Assembly: GCA_035947555.1 (NCBI GenBank)
Contig: DASZJZ010000143.1
Coordinates: forward strand, 1 to 22,533
From: JACVRW01 sp035947555
Lineage (GTDB): Bacteria > Actinomycetota > Thermoleophilia > Solirubrobacterales > Thermoleophilaceae
Direction of reading: 5' to 3'
Length of the DNA stretch: 22,533 bases
Shown here: piece by piece, positions 1 to 7,529 of the stretch
Position numbering within the stretch: position 1 is the stretch's first letter
Layout: the number at the start of each line of letters is the position of its first letter
The notes under the pieces: model-generated
What the model saw: only the letters and a program-made list of their open reading frames with translations
Databases searched by the model: none
Told to the model about the DNA's origin: nothing
Position numbers and translations under genes: made by a program

Positions 1-1356
1 GCTGAACACGCCGAACAGCACGCCGGTGACGGCGCCGGTGGTGTTGAACCTACGCCACGTGAGCGCCAGCAGCAGCGCCGGGAAGATGGCGCTGGCCGCC
101 ACGGCAAACGCCAGGCCGACCATGAACGACACGTTGAGGCCGGCGCCACCGATGACGGCGATCCCGATGGCGATCGCGCCGATCGAGACCGCCGCGATCT
201 TCGCCACCCAGACCTCCTCCTTCTCGGAGTCGTGGCCCTTGCGGACGATGTTCGACCACACGTCGTGCGCCACCGCACCCGACGCGGAGATCACGAGCCC
301 GGCCACAACGGCCAGGATCGTCGCGAAGGCCACCGCGGCGATGATCGCGAGGAACAGGTCGCCGCCGACCGTCCCGGCGCCGCCGCCGACCTCCTCGGCG
401 AGCAGCGGCGCGGCGAGGTTGCCGCCCGTGCCGACCGCCTCGGTCGCACCCTCGCCGAGGATGGCGCGGGCGCCGAACCCGAGCGCGGTCGTCATCACGT
501 AGAAGGCGCCGATCAGCGCCACCGCCCACATGACCGACGAGCGCGCGGCCTTCGCGTCGGGCACCGTGAAGAACCGCATCAGGATGTGCGGCAGCCCGGC
601 CGTGCCGAGCACCAGGGCGATGCCGAGCGACACCGTGTCGATCGGGCTCGCCAGGAACAGGCCCGGCTGGAGGTAGGCGTCGCCCTCGGGTGACTCGGCG
701 CGCGCCTGGCGGAACAGGTCGATCGGGTTCCAGCCCACCTCGCCGAGCACGAACAGCGTCAGCACGGTGGTCGCCGTCATCAGGAGGATCGCCTTGATGA
801 TCTGGACCCAGCTCGTGGCGAGCATGCCGCCGAGGACGATGTAGATGATCATGAACGCGCCCGTGAGGACCACGGCCAGCTCGAAGCCGATGCCGACCAG
901 CGCGTTGATGAGCACGCCCGCGCCGACCATCTGCGCGATCAGGTAGAAGCCGGCAACCGCCAGCGTGCCGAGCGCCGCCGCGGCGCGCGCGGGCCGCTCG
1001 TTCATCCGGAACGACAGTACGTCGGCGATCGTGTACTTGCCCGAGTTCCGCATGCGCTCGCCGAGCAGGAACAGCACGGTGAGGAACGCGACGAGGAAGC
1101 CGACCGAGTACAGGAACCCGTCGAAGCCAAACAGGAAGATGAGCCCGGCGATGCCGAGGAAGGACGCGGCCGACATGTAGTCGCCGGCGATCGCGAACCC
1201 GTTCTGCACCCCGGTGAGGCCACGCCCGGCGGCCCAGAAGTCGGTGGCGGTCGTCACACGCTTCGAGGCCCAGTAGGTGATCCCGAGCGTGATCGCGACG
1301 ACGACCGCGAAGATCCCGAGCGCGAGCTCGTTTACGTCTGCTGCGAACCAGGTCAT
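1..1356 (-). CDS. actP: ActP-like cation/acetate (solute:sodium) symporter, C-terminus beyond window
   Basis: Membrane transporter of the solute:sodium symporter (SSS) family, closest in feel to the acetate permease ActP, which imports small monocarboxylates with Na+ or H+. The frame is open for 452 codons from the ATG at 1356 to base 1. The usual length is about 530-590 residues, so the C-terminal helices are missing. The N-terminus shows a first helix, then TDFWAAGR, then GDYMSAASFLGIAGLIFL (family signature), GKYTIADVLSFR, and near the edge WRRFNTTGAVTGVLFGV, all typical of ActP. The ATG overlaps the stop of the upstream DUF485 gene (ATGA), as in the classic yjcH-actP pair, so the two are translationally coupled. 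A paralogous symporter lies at 4225-5949. Family certain; acetate as substrate is inferred from the DUF485 partner. Confidence 0.9.
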   Translation of the reverse strand, partial: MTWFAADVNELALGIFAVVVAITLGITYWASKRVTTATDFWAAGRGLTGVQNGFAIAGDYMSAASFLGIAGLIFLFGFDGFLYSVGFLVAFLTVLFLLGERMRNSGKYTIADVLSFRMNERPARAAAALGTLAVAGFYLIAQMVGAGVLINALVGIGFELAVVLTGAFMIIYIVLGGMLATSWVQIIKAILLMTATTVLTLFVLGEVGWNPIDLFRQARAESPEGDAYLQPGLFLASPIDTVSLGIALVLGTAGLPHILMRFFTVPDAKAARSSVMWAVALIGAFYVMTTALGFGARAILGEGATEAVGTGGNLAAPLLAEEVGGGAGTVGGDLFLAIIAAVAFATILAVVAGLVISASGAVAHDVWSNIVRKGHDSEKEEVWVAKIAAVSIGAIAIGIAVIGGAGLNVSFMVGLAFAVAASAIFPALLLALTWRRFNTTGAVTGVLFGVFS

Positions 1357-1781
1357 CGCCGCTTCGCCTCCTCGTCGATGCGCGCCGGGTCACTCGCCCC
1401 GCGCTCGAAGCGGCCGCGGCGTTCGGTGCCGGCCTTGAGGGCCACCTCGGCGGCGCGCTCGGCGAGCGGGTCGAAGACGCGATCCGCCTTGCGCAGGTAC
1501 AGCCACCCGAGGCCCCACACCATCAGGAACTGGGTGAGCGCGAGCGCGTAGCCGACGGTCATGCCGTCGGTGAGGAACTCGCGGCCCATGAAGTCCGGCG
1601 CGTACCCGGCCAGGATGATGAAGCCGAAGTACCACGCCAGGAAGAAGATCGTGGCCGGCACCACGAACGCGCGCTTGCGCTTGATCAGCTCCCGGAACTC
1701 GGGCGACCGCTCGGCGGCCACCCAGTCGATCTCGGGATGGTGATCCGGGCCGCCGGCCATGCCGGACTCGGTCGTTGCCAT
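1353..1781 (-). CDS. DUF485 small inner-membrane protein (YjcH-like)
   Basis: 142-residue membrane protein of the DUF485 family, the usual small partner encoded just before ActP-type acetate symporters. Its exact role is unknown. The start is the ATG at 1781, preceded by a purine-rich GGGGAGAGAGAG ribosome site. Residues about 20-35 (WVAAERSPEFRELIKRKRAF) are the cytoplasmic lead-in. Two hydrophobic segments follow: PATIFFLAWYFGFIILAGYA, and a second containing ALALTQFLMVWGLGWLYL, with the family-typical YLRKADRVFDPLAE after it. The C-terminal 30 residues are charged and cytoplasmic. The stop codon overlaps the symporter ATG, so both form one operon read leftward from the divergent region at 1782-1957. 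A much longer upstream extension of this frame has no membrane or family character and was not used. Confidence 0.9.
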   Translation of the reverse strand: MATTESGMAGGPDHHPEIDWVAAERSPEFRELIKRKRAFVVPATIFFLAWYFGFIILAGYAPDFMGREFLTDGMTVGYALALTQFLMVWGLGWLYLRKADRVFDPLAERAAEVALKAGTERRGRFERGASDPARIDEEAKRR

Positions 1782-1957
1782 CTCTCTCTCTCCCCTCGTA
1801 AGAGCTTTCGTGCAGCGCGGTCCCCCGCGCGTATAGAGGGCAAACGGGCGTGCGCTCACCGGGCCACGTCTGCGGCGGGCGGTGTCTCTCGCGCGACGAA
1901 CGGCATCCGTTCGGCGTGACGTGACCCGCTTGAGGGAATAAGGGCTCAGGAGCGGAG
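1782..1957. promoter_or_regulatory. Divergent control region between symporter operon and two-component operon
   Basis: 176 bp between the leftward DUF485-actP pair and the rightward kinase operon. It holds a hairpin at 1815-1830 (GCGCGG, loop TCCC, CCGCGC) that would lie in the leader of the leftward transcript, a leftward -10-like TATACG near 1831-1836, and the palindrome at 1897-1913. I see no confident -35 element. Because both operons concern solute symport, a regulator bound here could control both. Confidence 0.45.
1897..1913. promoter_or_regulatory. 17-bp palindrome, candidate operator
   Basis: Perfect inverted repeat CGAACGG-CAT-CCGTTCG, 45 bp upstream of the kinase start in the divergent region. 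LytTR regulators usually bind direct repeats about 21 bp apart, so this symmetric site may belong to another, dimeric regulator. Seen directly; the function is inferred. Confidence 0.4.
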
Positions 1958-3136
1958 TTGGAGATAGCGCTGGGAGTCGTATTCGGAGCGGTAGTCGCGG
2001 CCTCTGCATGGGCCGCGTCGCGCTTCATTGCATCGCCGGGGCGAGTGGTGAGTGACGAGGGACAGGCGATGCGTGCGGCTTTGCACGCGGCCACGGCGAC
2101 CCTCCCGCACCTGCGCCGCGGGCTGTCGCAGTCCACCGCGGCGAAGGCGGTGCCGCATCTGCGTGCCCTCACCCAGAGCACCGCACTCGCCCTGGCCGAC
2201 CGCGAGCGGCTGCTCGCCATCGACGGCCCGGGCGCGATCCGCTCGCTGGCGGGCCAACCGCTCAGTGAGCTGATCGAGGAGGGGCCCGACGACCGCGTGC
2301 ACGTGGACCCACGCCTCGAGCTGCCGAAGCTCCACCTGGGCGGCGCCGTGGTCGCGCCGCTGATCGTGCGCGGCGAGCGGGTCGGCTCGCTCGCCGCCTT
2401 CTACGCGCGCGGGAGGAGGATCCGGCCGGACGACACGCGCGTGGTGGGCGACGCCGCGGAGCTCGTCTCGGCCCAGCTCGAGCTCGCCGCGGTGGAGGAG
2501 CAGGAGGAGCGGCTCGCGCGCGCCGAGCTGCGCGCGCTGCGCGCCCAGATCTCGCCGCACTTCGTCTACAACGCGCTGGCGGCGGTGGCGGGCTACATCC
2601 ACTCCCGCCCCGAGGAGGCGCGCGAGCTGCTCACGGACTTCGCCGAGTTCACGCGCTACGCGTTCCGCCGCGAGCGCCCCTACGTGACGCTCGCCGACGA
2701 GCTCCACTACGTCGAGAAGTACCTGAACCTGGAGCGGGCGCGGTTCGGCGACCGGCTGCGGGTGCGGCTCGAGGTGGCGCCCGAGATCCTGCCGGCGGTG
2801 GTGCCGGTGCTGTCGCTGCAGCCGCTGGTGGAGAACGCCGTGCGGCACGGGATCGACGGCGGGGCCGAGGGCAGCGTGACGATCGAGATCCTCGGCCAGG
2901 ACCTCGGCGCCGACGCTCTCGTGAGCGTGCGCGACGACGGCGCCGGGATGTCCCCCGAGGCAGCTCGGGCGGCGCTGGCCGGCCTCGGCGGCGGGGTGGG
3001 GCTGCAGAACGTGCACCGGCGGCTCGAGTCGAGCTTCGGGCCCGGCTACGGGCTCGCGATCGAGTCCGAGCGCGGCGAGGGCACCGAGGTGCGGCTCACG
3101 GTGCCGAAGTCGCACCCGGGGGTACGGGCGGCGTGA
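1958..3136 (+). CDS. LytS-type sensor histidine kinase
   Basis: 392-residue membrane-anchored histidine kinase, the sensor half of a LytS/LytTR two-component system. The TTG start at 1958 is preceded by AGGAG at a suitable distance; no ATG fits. Residues 2-23 form one transmembrane helix. Residues about 35-175 look like a GAF-type sensory domain. The His_kinase domain carries LRAQISPHFVYNALAA, with phospho-acceptor H201. The ATPase domain shows the N-box LQPLVENAVRHGI (N293), the G1 box DDGAGM (327-331) and the G2 box GGVGLQNVHRRL. It lacks the five-helix 5TMR-LYT sensor of LytS itself, so the ligand is probably cytosolic. The response regulator follows directly. Related E. coli systems (BtsSR, YpdAB) respond to pyruvate and control transporters, which fits the symporters on both sides. 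Confidence 0.92.
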   Translation: MEIALGVVFGAVVAASAWAASRFIASPGRVVSDEGQAMRAALHAATATLPHLRRGLSQSTAAKAVPHLRALTQSTALALADRERLLAIDGPGAIRSLAGQPLSELIEEGPDDRVHVDPRLELPKLHLGGAVVAPLIVRGERVGSLAAFYARGRRIRPDDTRVVGDAAELVSAQLELAAVEEQEERLARAELRALRAQISPHFVYNALAAVAGYIHSRPEEARELLTDFAEFTRYAFRRERPYVTLADELHYVEKYLNLERARFGDRLRVRLEVAPEILPAVVPVLSLQPLVENAVRHGIDGGAEGSVTIEILGQDLGADALVSVRDDGAGMSPEAARAALAGLGGGVGLQNVHRRLESSFGPGYGLAIESERGEGTEVRLTVPKSHPGVRAA

Positions 3137-3189
3137 GCGAGCGCGGGTCGAGGTCGGGTCGGGGGGTGTGGGCGGCGTGAGCGAGCGCG
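3126..3189 (+). repeat. Diverged tandem duplication at the kinase/regulator junction
   Basis: A 20-bp sequence at 3126-3145 recurs exactly at 3170-3189, 44 bp on. It spans the end of the kinase (GCGGCGTGA) and the start GTGAGCGAGCGC. The upstream flanks also match in frame: the kinase tail KSHPGVRAA-stop resembles RSGRGVWAA-stop. The result is a 15-codon mini-ORF (3133-3180) whose GTG overlaps the kinase stop and whose TGA overlaps the regulator GTG at 3177. Confidence 0.7.
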
Positions 3190-3905
3190 CCCTCGACGTG
3201 CTCGTCGTCGACGACGAGGCCCCCGCCCTCGCCGACCTTGCGCGGCAGCTGCGCGCACTGTCCGAGACCGGCGAGGTGCGCACCGCGGCCGGCGGCGAGG
3301 AGGCGCTCCGCACGCTCGCCGAGCGACCCTTCGACGCCGTCTTCCTCGACGTGCGGATGCCCGGCATCGACGGCCTCGAGCTGGCGCGCGTCCTGCGGCG
3401 TTTCGAGACGCCGCCCGCGGTGGTGTTCGTCAGCGCCTACGAGACGGGCGCGGTGGGAGCGTTCGAGCTGAAGGCGCTCGACTACCTGATGAAGCCGGTC
3501 AGCCGGCGGCGGCTGGCGGAGGCGCTCAGCCGCGTGCGCGAGGCGCGCGGCGACGCGGCCGGCGCGCGCGGGACCGACGACGTGGTGCCCCTCCCCACCC
3601 TGCGCGGCGGCACCCGGCTGGTGCCGCGCGAGTCGATCCTGTTCCTGCAGGCCGACGGCGATTACGTGCGCGTGATCTGCGACGACGAGCGCTTCCTGTT
3701 GCGCGGGCGCGTGTCCGACCTGGCGCGCCGCTGGCGCCAGCACGGCTTCGTGCAGGTGCACCGCGGCTACGTGGCGAACCTGCGGCGGGCCGTGGAGGTG
3801 CGCCCGCGCCTGAACGGCACCGCCACGCTGGCGTTCCCCGACGGTCGCGAGATCCCGGTGGCGCGGCGCAAGGTGTCGGAGCTGCGGAAGGAACTCGTGA
3901 CTTGA
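3177..3905 (+). CDS. LytTR-family response regulator
   Basis: DNA-binding response regulator of about 242 residues, the partner of the LytS-type kinase. The receiver domain (residues 5-120) has the acidic pair in VVDDEAP, phospho-acceptor D58 in FLDVRMPGIDG, a Ser/Thr switch region VVFVSAYE, and K106 in DYLMKPV. The LytTR DNA-binding domain (about 130-240) shows ILFLQADGDYVRV, VQVHRGYVANL and a C-terminal IPVARRKVSELRKEL, all family hallmarks. I chose the GTG at 3177, giving MSERALDV, because it overlaps the stop of the preceding mini-ORF in the same GTGA pattern; the GTG at 3168 is an alternative adding three residues. Its own stop overlaps the next TTG start. Likely targets are the flanking symporter operons. 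Confidence 0.92.
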   Translation: MSERALDVLVVDDEAPALADLARQLRALSETGEVRTAAGGEEALRTLAERPFDAVFLDVRMPGIDGLELARVLRRFETPPAVVFVSAYETGAVGAFELKALDYLMKPVSRRRLAEALSRVREARGDAAGARGTDDVVPLPTLRGGTRLVPRESILFLQADGDYVRVICDDERFLLRGRVSDLARRWRQHGFVQVHRGYVANLRRAVEVRPRLNGTATLAFPDGREIPVARRKVSELRKELVT

Positions 3906-4228
3906 GCGGCCCGGCTGGGCGGCGGACCCCGCGCGAGGAGCTGGCCGAGGGCACGCCGCACGGTGAGGTCTACCTCGCCCGGCTGATCCGGGCGCAGCTG
4001 CGGCTGTCGCTGCTGGCCCTGGGGGCCTTCGGCGGGCTCGTGGGCTCGCTGCCGCTGCTCTTCCTGCTGTTCCCGGGGCTGCAGGACCTGGAGCCGCTCG
4101 GGGTGCCGCTGCCCGTCCTGATCCTGGTGGCGCCGCTGTTCCCGCTTATCGTCGTGATCGGCCTGCTCTACCAGCGCCGGGCGGACGCGCTGGACGAGGC
4201 CTTCCGCGACGTCGTCTCGCGGGAATGA
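3902..4228 (+). CDS. Small two-helix membrane protein, symporter partner
   Basis: 108-residue membrane protein without a named family that I can assign. A charged N-terminus (residues 1-30) precedes a helix LSLLALGAFGGLVGSLPLLF. A short loop with LQDLEPLGVPLP leads to a second helix, LILVAPLFPLIVVIGLLYQ, and a charged tail RRADALDEAFRDVVSRE follows. The TTG start overlaps the regulator stop (TTGA) and its stop overlaps the symporter ATG (ATGA), so it is firmly in the operon. Its size, topology and position copy those of DUF485 before ActP and of the DUF4212 small subunits of SSS symporters. The inferred role is an accessory subunit of the following transporter. Confidence 0.75.
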   Translation: MSGPAGRRTPREELAEGTPHGEVYLARLIRAQLRLSLLALGAFGGLVGSLPLLFLLFPGLQDLEPLGVPLPVLILVAPLFPLIVVIGLLYQRRADALDEAFRDVVSRE

Positions 4229-5949
4229 TCGCGGCGGTCGCGGTGGTGGCCGTGGCCGCGGGCGCCATCGGGCTCGGCATCTGGGGCGTGCGGCTGGTGC
4301 GGACGACGTCCGATCTCTACGTGGCGTCACGGGCGGTCACGCCGTGGTGGAACGCCGCGGCGATCTCGGGCGAGTACCTGTCAGCGGCGTCGTTCCTGGG
4401 CATCGCGGGGCTGGGGATGAAGCTCGGCGCCAGCGTGCTGTGGCTGCCGCTCGGCTTCGCGGCCGGCTACCTGGCGCTGCTGCTGTTCGTGGCGGCGCCG
4501 CTGCGGCGGTTCGGCTCGTACACGATCCCCGACTTCGCCGAGGCCCGCCTGTCCTCGCCGCGGGTGCGGCTGGTGGCGGCGGCCGTGGTGCTGACGATCG
4601 GCGGCTTCTACCTCGTGCCGCAGCTGAAGGGCGCGGGGCTGACGATCGGGAGCGTCGCCGGCACGCCGTACTGGGTCGGCGTGGTGGCGGTGGCCGCGCT
4701 GGTGGCCCTGACGGTGGTTCTGGGCGGGATGCGCGGCGTGACCTACGTGCAGGCCTACCAGTACTGGGTCAAGACCTTTGGGATCGCGCTGCCGGCGTGC
4801 CTGCTGCTGGTGCACCTGGGCGGGCTGCCGGAGCGGGCGGCGCTGTTCGGGCATGAGCTGCCGCGGGCGGGGTCGTCCGGGCTGGTGGTGCAGCTCGAAT
4901 CGGCCCAGGAGGTCGAGTTTCCCGAGGCGGCCTCCTATTCGATCGGCGGGCGGCGCTTTCGCGCGCCGGCCGGCGACGAGCGCGTGCTCCCCGCCGGCCG
5001 GCTGGTGCTGCCGCCGGAGACGGCCGTGCCCATCGCCGACGGAGGCTCTGTCGAGCGGGGCAGCGAGTGGGCCGAGCCGGTGGAGCGCTCGGGACCGGCC
5101 TCGCCCGTGTTCGTCTACTCGCTGCTGCTGGCCACGTTCCTCGGCACCATGGGCCTCCCCCACATCCTGGTCCGCTTCTACACGAACCCGGACGGGCCGG
5201 CGGCGCGGCGCACCACGGTGCGGGTGCTCGGACTGCTGGGGCTCTTCTATCTCTTCCCGGCGGTGTACGCGGCGCTGGGGCGGGTGCTGACGCCGGAGCT
5301 GTACGTGAAGGGAGAGACCGACTCGGTGGTGCTCGAGCTCCCGGAGGCCGCGTGGCCGGGGCTCGGCGGGGAGGTGCTCGCCGCGCTGACGGCGGCGGGA
5401 GCGTTCGCGGCGTTCACCTCGACCTCGTCCGGGCTGCTGGTGTCGATGGCAGGCACCCTGTCGCACGACGTGCGGAGGGGACGCGGCGCCGCGGCCGGGG
5501 AACGCCCCGTGGAGCGGATGCGGCGCTTCCGCTGGGCCGCCGTGGGCGCGATGGTGGTGCCGGCGCTGATCGCGCTGGCCGCGCGCGGGCTCGACATCAG
5601 CGTGCTCGTGGGCTGGGCGTTCGCGCTCGCCGCAAGCACCTTCTGCCCGCTGTTCCTGCTCGGGATCTGGTGGCGCGGTCTGACCGCGCGCGGAGCGATG
5701 GCGGGGATGGCGGCGGGCGGGCTGGTGGCGAGCAGCGGGATCGCGGCGACGCTCGTGGCCGAGCCCGCCCCCACGGTGCTCGGCGCGCTGCTGGCGCAGC
5801 CGGCCGTGCTGTCGGTGCCCGTGGCGTTCCTGACGATGATCGCCGTGTCGGTCACCGACCGCGAGCGCCCGGCGGGCACCGAGGAGACGATGCTGGCGCT
5901 GCACGGCCCCGAGGGGCTGGGGTTGGAGGCGCTGCGGGCGAGAGGCTAG
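4225..5949 (+). CDS. Sodium:solute symporter with a hydrophilic insert
   Basis: 574-residue SSS-family transporter, paralogous to the ActP-like protein at the left edge. Family marks are TTSDLYVASRAVTPWWNAAA, GEYLSAASFLGIAGLGM (45-64), GSYTIPDFAEARL (98-109) and VVLGGMRGVTYVQAYQYWVK (165-183), with several further helices to about 545. Unusually, residues about 202-292 are a roughly 90-residue hydrophilic, beta-rich insert between two helices (EVEFPEAASYSIGGRRFRAP and similar), which probably forms a soluble lobe. The start overlaps the upstream small membrane protein. The gene ends in a TAG that shares the CTAG palindrome with the convergent gene's stop, so no intergenic terminator is possible. 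The substrate is not readable from sequence; a monocarboxylate such as acetate or pyruvate is an inference from family and context. Confidence 0.9.
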   Translation: MIAAVAVVAVAAGAIGLGIWGVRLVRTTSDLYVASRAVTPWWNAAAISGEYLSAASFLGIAGLGMKLGASVLWLPLGFAAGYLALLLFVAAPLRRFGSYTIPDFAEARLSSPRVRLVAAAVVLTIGGFYLVPQLKGAGLTIGSVAGTPYWVGVVAVAALVALTVVLGGMRGVTYVQAYQYWVKTFGIALPACLLLVHLGGLPERAALFGHELPRAGSSGLVVQLESAQEVEFPEAASYSIGGRRFRAPAGDERVLPAGRLVLPPETAVPIADGGSVERGSEWAEPVERSGPASPVFVYSLLLATFLGTMGLPHILVRFYTNPDGPAARRTTVRVLGLLGLFYLFPAVYAALGRVLTPELYVKGETDSVVLELPEAAWPGLGGEVLAALTAAGAFAAFTSTSSGLLVSMAGTLSHDVRRGRGAAAGERPVERMRRFRWAAVGAMVVPALIALAARGLDISVLVGWAFALAASTFCPLFLLGIWWRGLTARGAMAGMAAGGLVASSGIAATLVAEPAPTVLGALLAQPAVLSVPVAFLTMIAVSVTDRERPAGTEETMLALHGPEGLGLEALRARG

Positions 5950-7235
5950 GGGCAGGTCGTGGGCACGAGGGAGCAGAGCTCGCTCGCCGCCTTCTCGAGC
6001 TCCGGCCCCTCAGTCTCGATGGCGTCGGCCACCGGGATGAGCGCCGCGCTGGTCGCTTGGAGCCGGCCGAACCCGGCTTCGAGGGCGGCCACGGACGGCT
6101 CAAACCCGTCCACGCCGGCGCTCAGCGTGGCCAGGTCGGCGCCCGACCCGGCCGCGCCCGCGAGCGCATCGACGGCGGTGACCAGGGACGCCATGCCCGA
6201 GAGCAGCGCGGCCGTCTCGGTCGCCAGGGAGTTGAGTCCCGCCTCCACCGTGTCGAGCCGGCCGCCCAGGGCGCTCGTCGCCGCGTCGAGCGAGTTGACC
6301 ACCGCCTGGGCGCCGGCGGTCTGCTGTATCAGGCTCACCTGGGACGCGAGGGTCGCGACCGTCGGGGCCAGCTTCTCGGTGGCTGCCCTCACCTTGCTAA
6401 GCGCGCCGTCGAGCTCCCCGAGGGCGGAGTCGACCGGGCCGAGACCGCTCTCGAGCGCTTCGACCCGGACTCTCAGGTCCTCGACCTCGGCGATGAGGCC
6501 GTCCAGGGCCGTCTGGTCCACCTGACCCTCGAGTCCCTGAAGGGCCGTTCTCAGCGACTCGAGGGAGCCCGTCACGCCCTCGAGGCCCGTCTTGAGAGCT
6601 TCGAGCTGCGGATCCTGGGCCTCGATCTTCTGCGCGAGCGGGCCCGTTTCGGCGGCCCGGCTGGACAGTGCGTTCGTCTGCGCCGTCAGGCGCGCCACGA
6701 CCTGGCCGAGGGGCGTCGTCGGAGGGCCCGCGATGCCGGAGAAACCTGGCAGCGGCACCGTGCCGCCCGGCGCGCCGAGGGCACGCGGCGGTGCCGGGGC
6801 GCGGGGCGCAGGCCGGACGACGGTGGCTCGCTTCAACTTGAGCGTGGGTCGCGCGTGCCACCGGAGCCGTACGCGAGCCCGTCTCGAGAGCGACGTCACT
6901 CCCTTGACGCGGTCTCCGGCGCGCAGCCCGCGCGGCGAGAGCTGCGACGCGCCGCTCGCGCCGGCGCCGGATAGCCGCAGCCGCGCGCGCGTGGGGACTC
7001 GCACGCTCACGTCGCGCGTGCCGAGGTTGAGCGCCCGGCCGACCCGCGGCGTCACCTTGAGCGGAACAGTCACGGCGCCACCCGAAGCGCGCGGCGGACC
7101 GGTGACCACCCCCTCGATCTTGATGGTGCGCGCCTGCGCCGCCGCAGGAAGAGCTGCGAGCAGGACCAGCCCGAGGAGGGTCGCCCGCCTGAGGGCGGGG
7201 CGATCGACGGTCGGCAGCCTGCAGTCTCGGAGCAC
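5946..7235 (-). CDS. Secreted coiled-coil protein of unknown function
   Basis: About 429 residues, no family recognised. The GTG at 7235 is preceded by GGGAGGAG six bases away and opens a clear signal peptide: basic ALRRA, hydrophobic TLLGLVLLAALPA, cleavage after AAAQA. The mature N-terminal part (about 37-150) is rich in beta strands and basic residues (RTIKIEGVVTGPP, RVGRALNLGTRDVSVRVP), suggesting a small beta domain. A Pro/Ala/Arg linker follows (VRPAPRAPAPPRALG). From about residue 180 to the end there are heptad-like Leu/Val/Ala patterns (LEALKTGLEGVTGSLESLRT), that is, a long helical coiled coil resembling tail-fibre or phage tape-like rods. It ends with two cysteines (ELCSLVPTTCP), a possible disulfide. 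It is convergent with the symporter and shares its stop palindrome. Earlier in-frame starts lack both ribosome site and signal peptide. Confidence 0.8.
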   Translation of the reverse strand: MLRDCRLPTVDRPALRRATLLGLVLLAALPAAAQARTIKIEGVVTGPPRASGGAVTVPLKVTPRVGRALNLGTRDVSVRVPTRARLRLSGAGASGASQLSPRGLRAGDRVKGVTSLSRRARVRLRWHARPTLKLKRATVVRPAPRAPAPPRALGAPGGTVPLPGFSGIAGPPTTPLGQVVARLTAQTNALSSRAAETGPLAQKIEAQDPQLEALKTGLEGVTGSLESLRTALQGLEGQVDQTALDGLIAEVEDLRVRVEALESGLGPVDSALGELDGALSKVRAATEKLAPTVATLASQVSLIQQTAGAQAVVNSLDAATSALGGRLDTVEAGLNSLATETAALLSGMASLVTAVDALAGAAGSGADLATLSAGVDGFEPSVAALEAGFGRLQATSAALIPVADAIETEGPELEKAASELCSLVPTTCP

Positions 7236-7375
7236 GGGAAACTCCTCCCGCGGCGACCCGCACGGACCGTACACCCGTCCCGGGCGCCGACCCCCCGCCG
7301 TACGGAAGCGCACAGCCTTCGAGCCTGAAAAGCGATCCGCGGGCGCCCTCGGACCCCGCCCCGCGTGACGACGAG

Positions 7376-7446
7376 AGGCGCCGACCGGAATCGAACCGGT
7401 GTCAACGGCTTTGCAGGCCGCTGCGTAACCACTCCGCCACGGCGCC
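7376..7446 (-). tRNA. tRNA-Cys (GCA)
   Basis: A full 71-nt cloverleaf folds on the minus strand. The acceptor stem is GGCGCCG/CGGCGCC with discriminator U. The anticodon stem GCGGC/GCCGU holds the loop CTGCAAA (anticodon GCA), and the T arm is ACCGG-TTCGATT-CCGGT. CCA is not encoded. It lies 140 bp before the start of the secreted coiled-coil gene and is transcribed the same way. Confidence 0.95.
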
Positions 7447-7529
7447 AGAGGCGTGTCAAGCGTAGCGGGGGTGCTGCACGGCAGGGGGCTGACTCCAGGC
7501 CCCGTATCCGTAAGACTTCACGCGACGGG

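Noticed and set aside
50..1393. Minus-strand open frame of 447 codons
   Set aside because: Arg-rich shadow of the ActP-like symporter, which reads in another minus frame with all family motifs.
1946..3367. Minus-strand frame of 473 codons opposite the kinase
   Set aside because: Antisense to the histidine kinase and regulator; His/Arg/Pro-rich, no domains.
5067..6974. Long plus-strand open frame of 635 codons
   Set aside because: It runs across the symporter gene and the antisense of the coiled-coil gene. The product is Arg/Gly/Ala-rich without domains, a GC-rich shadow.
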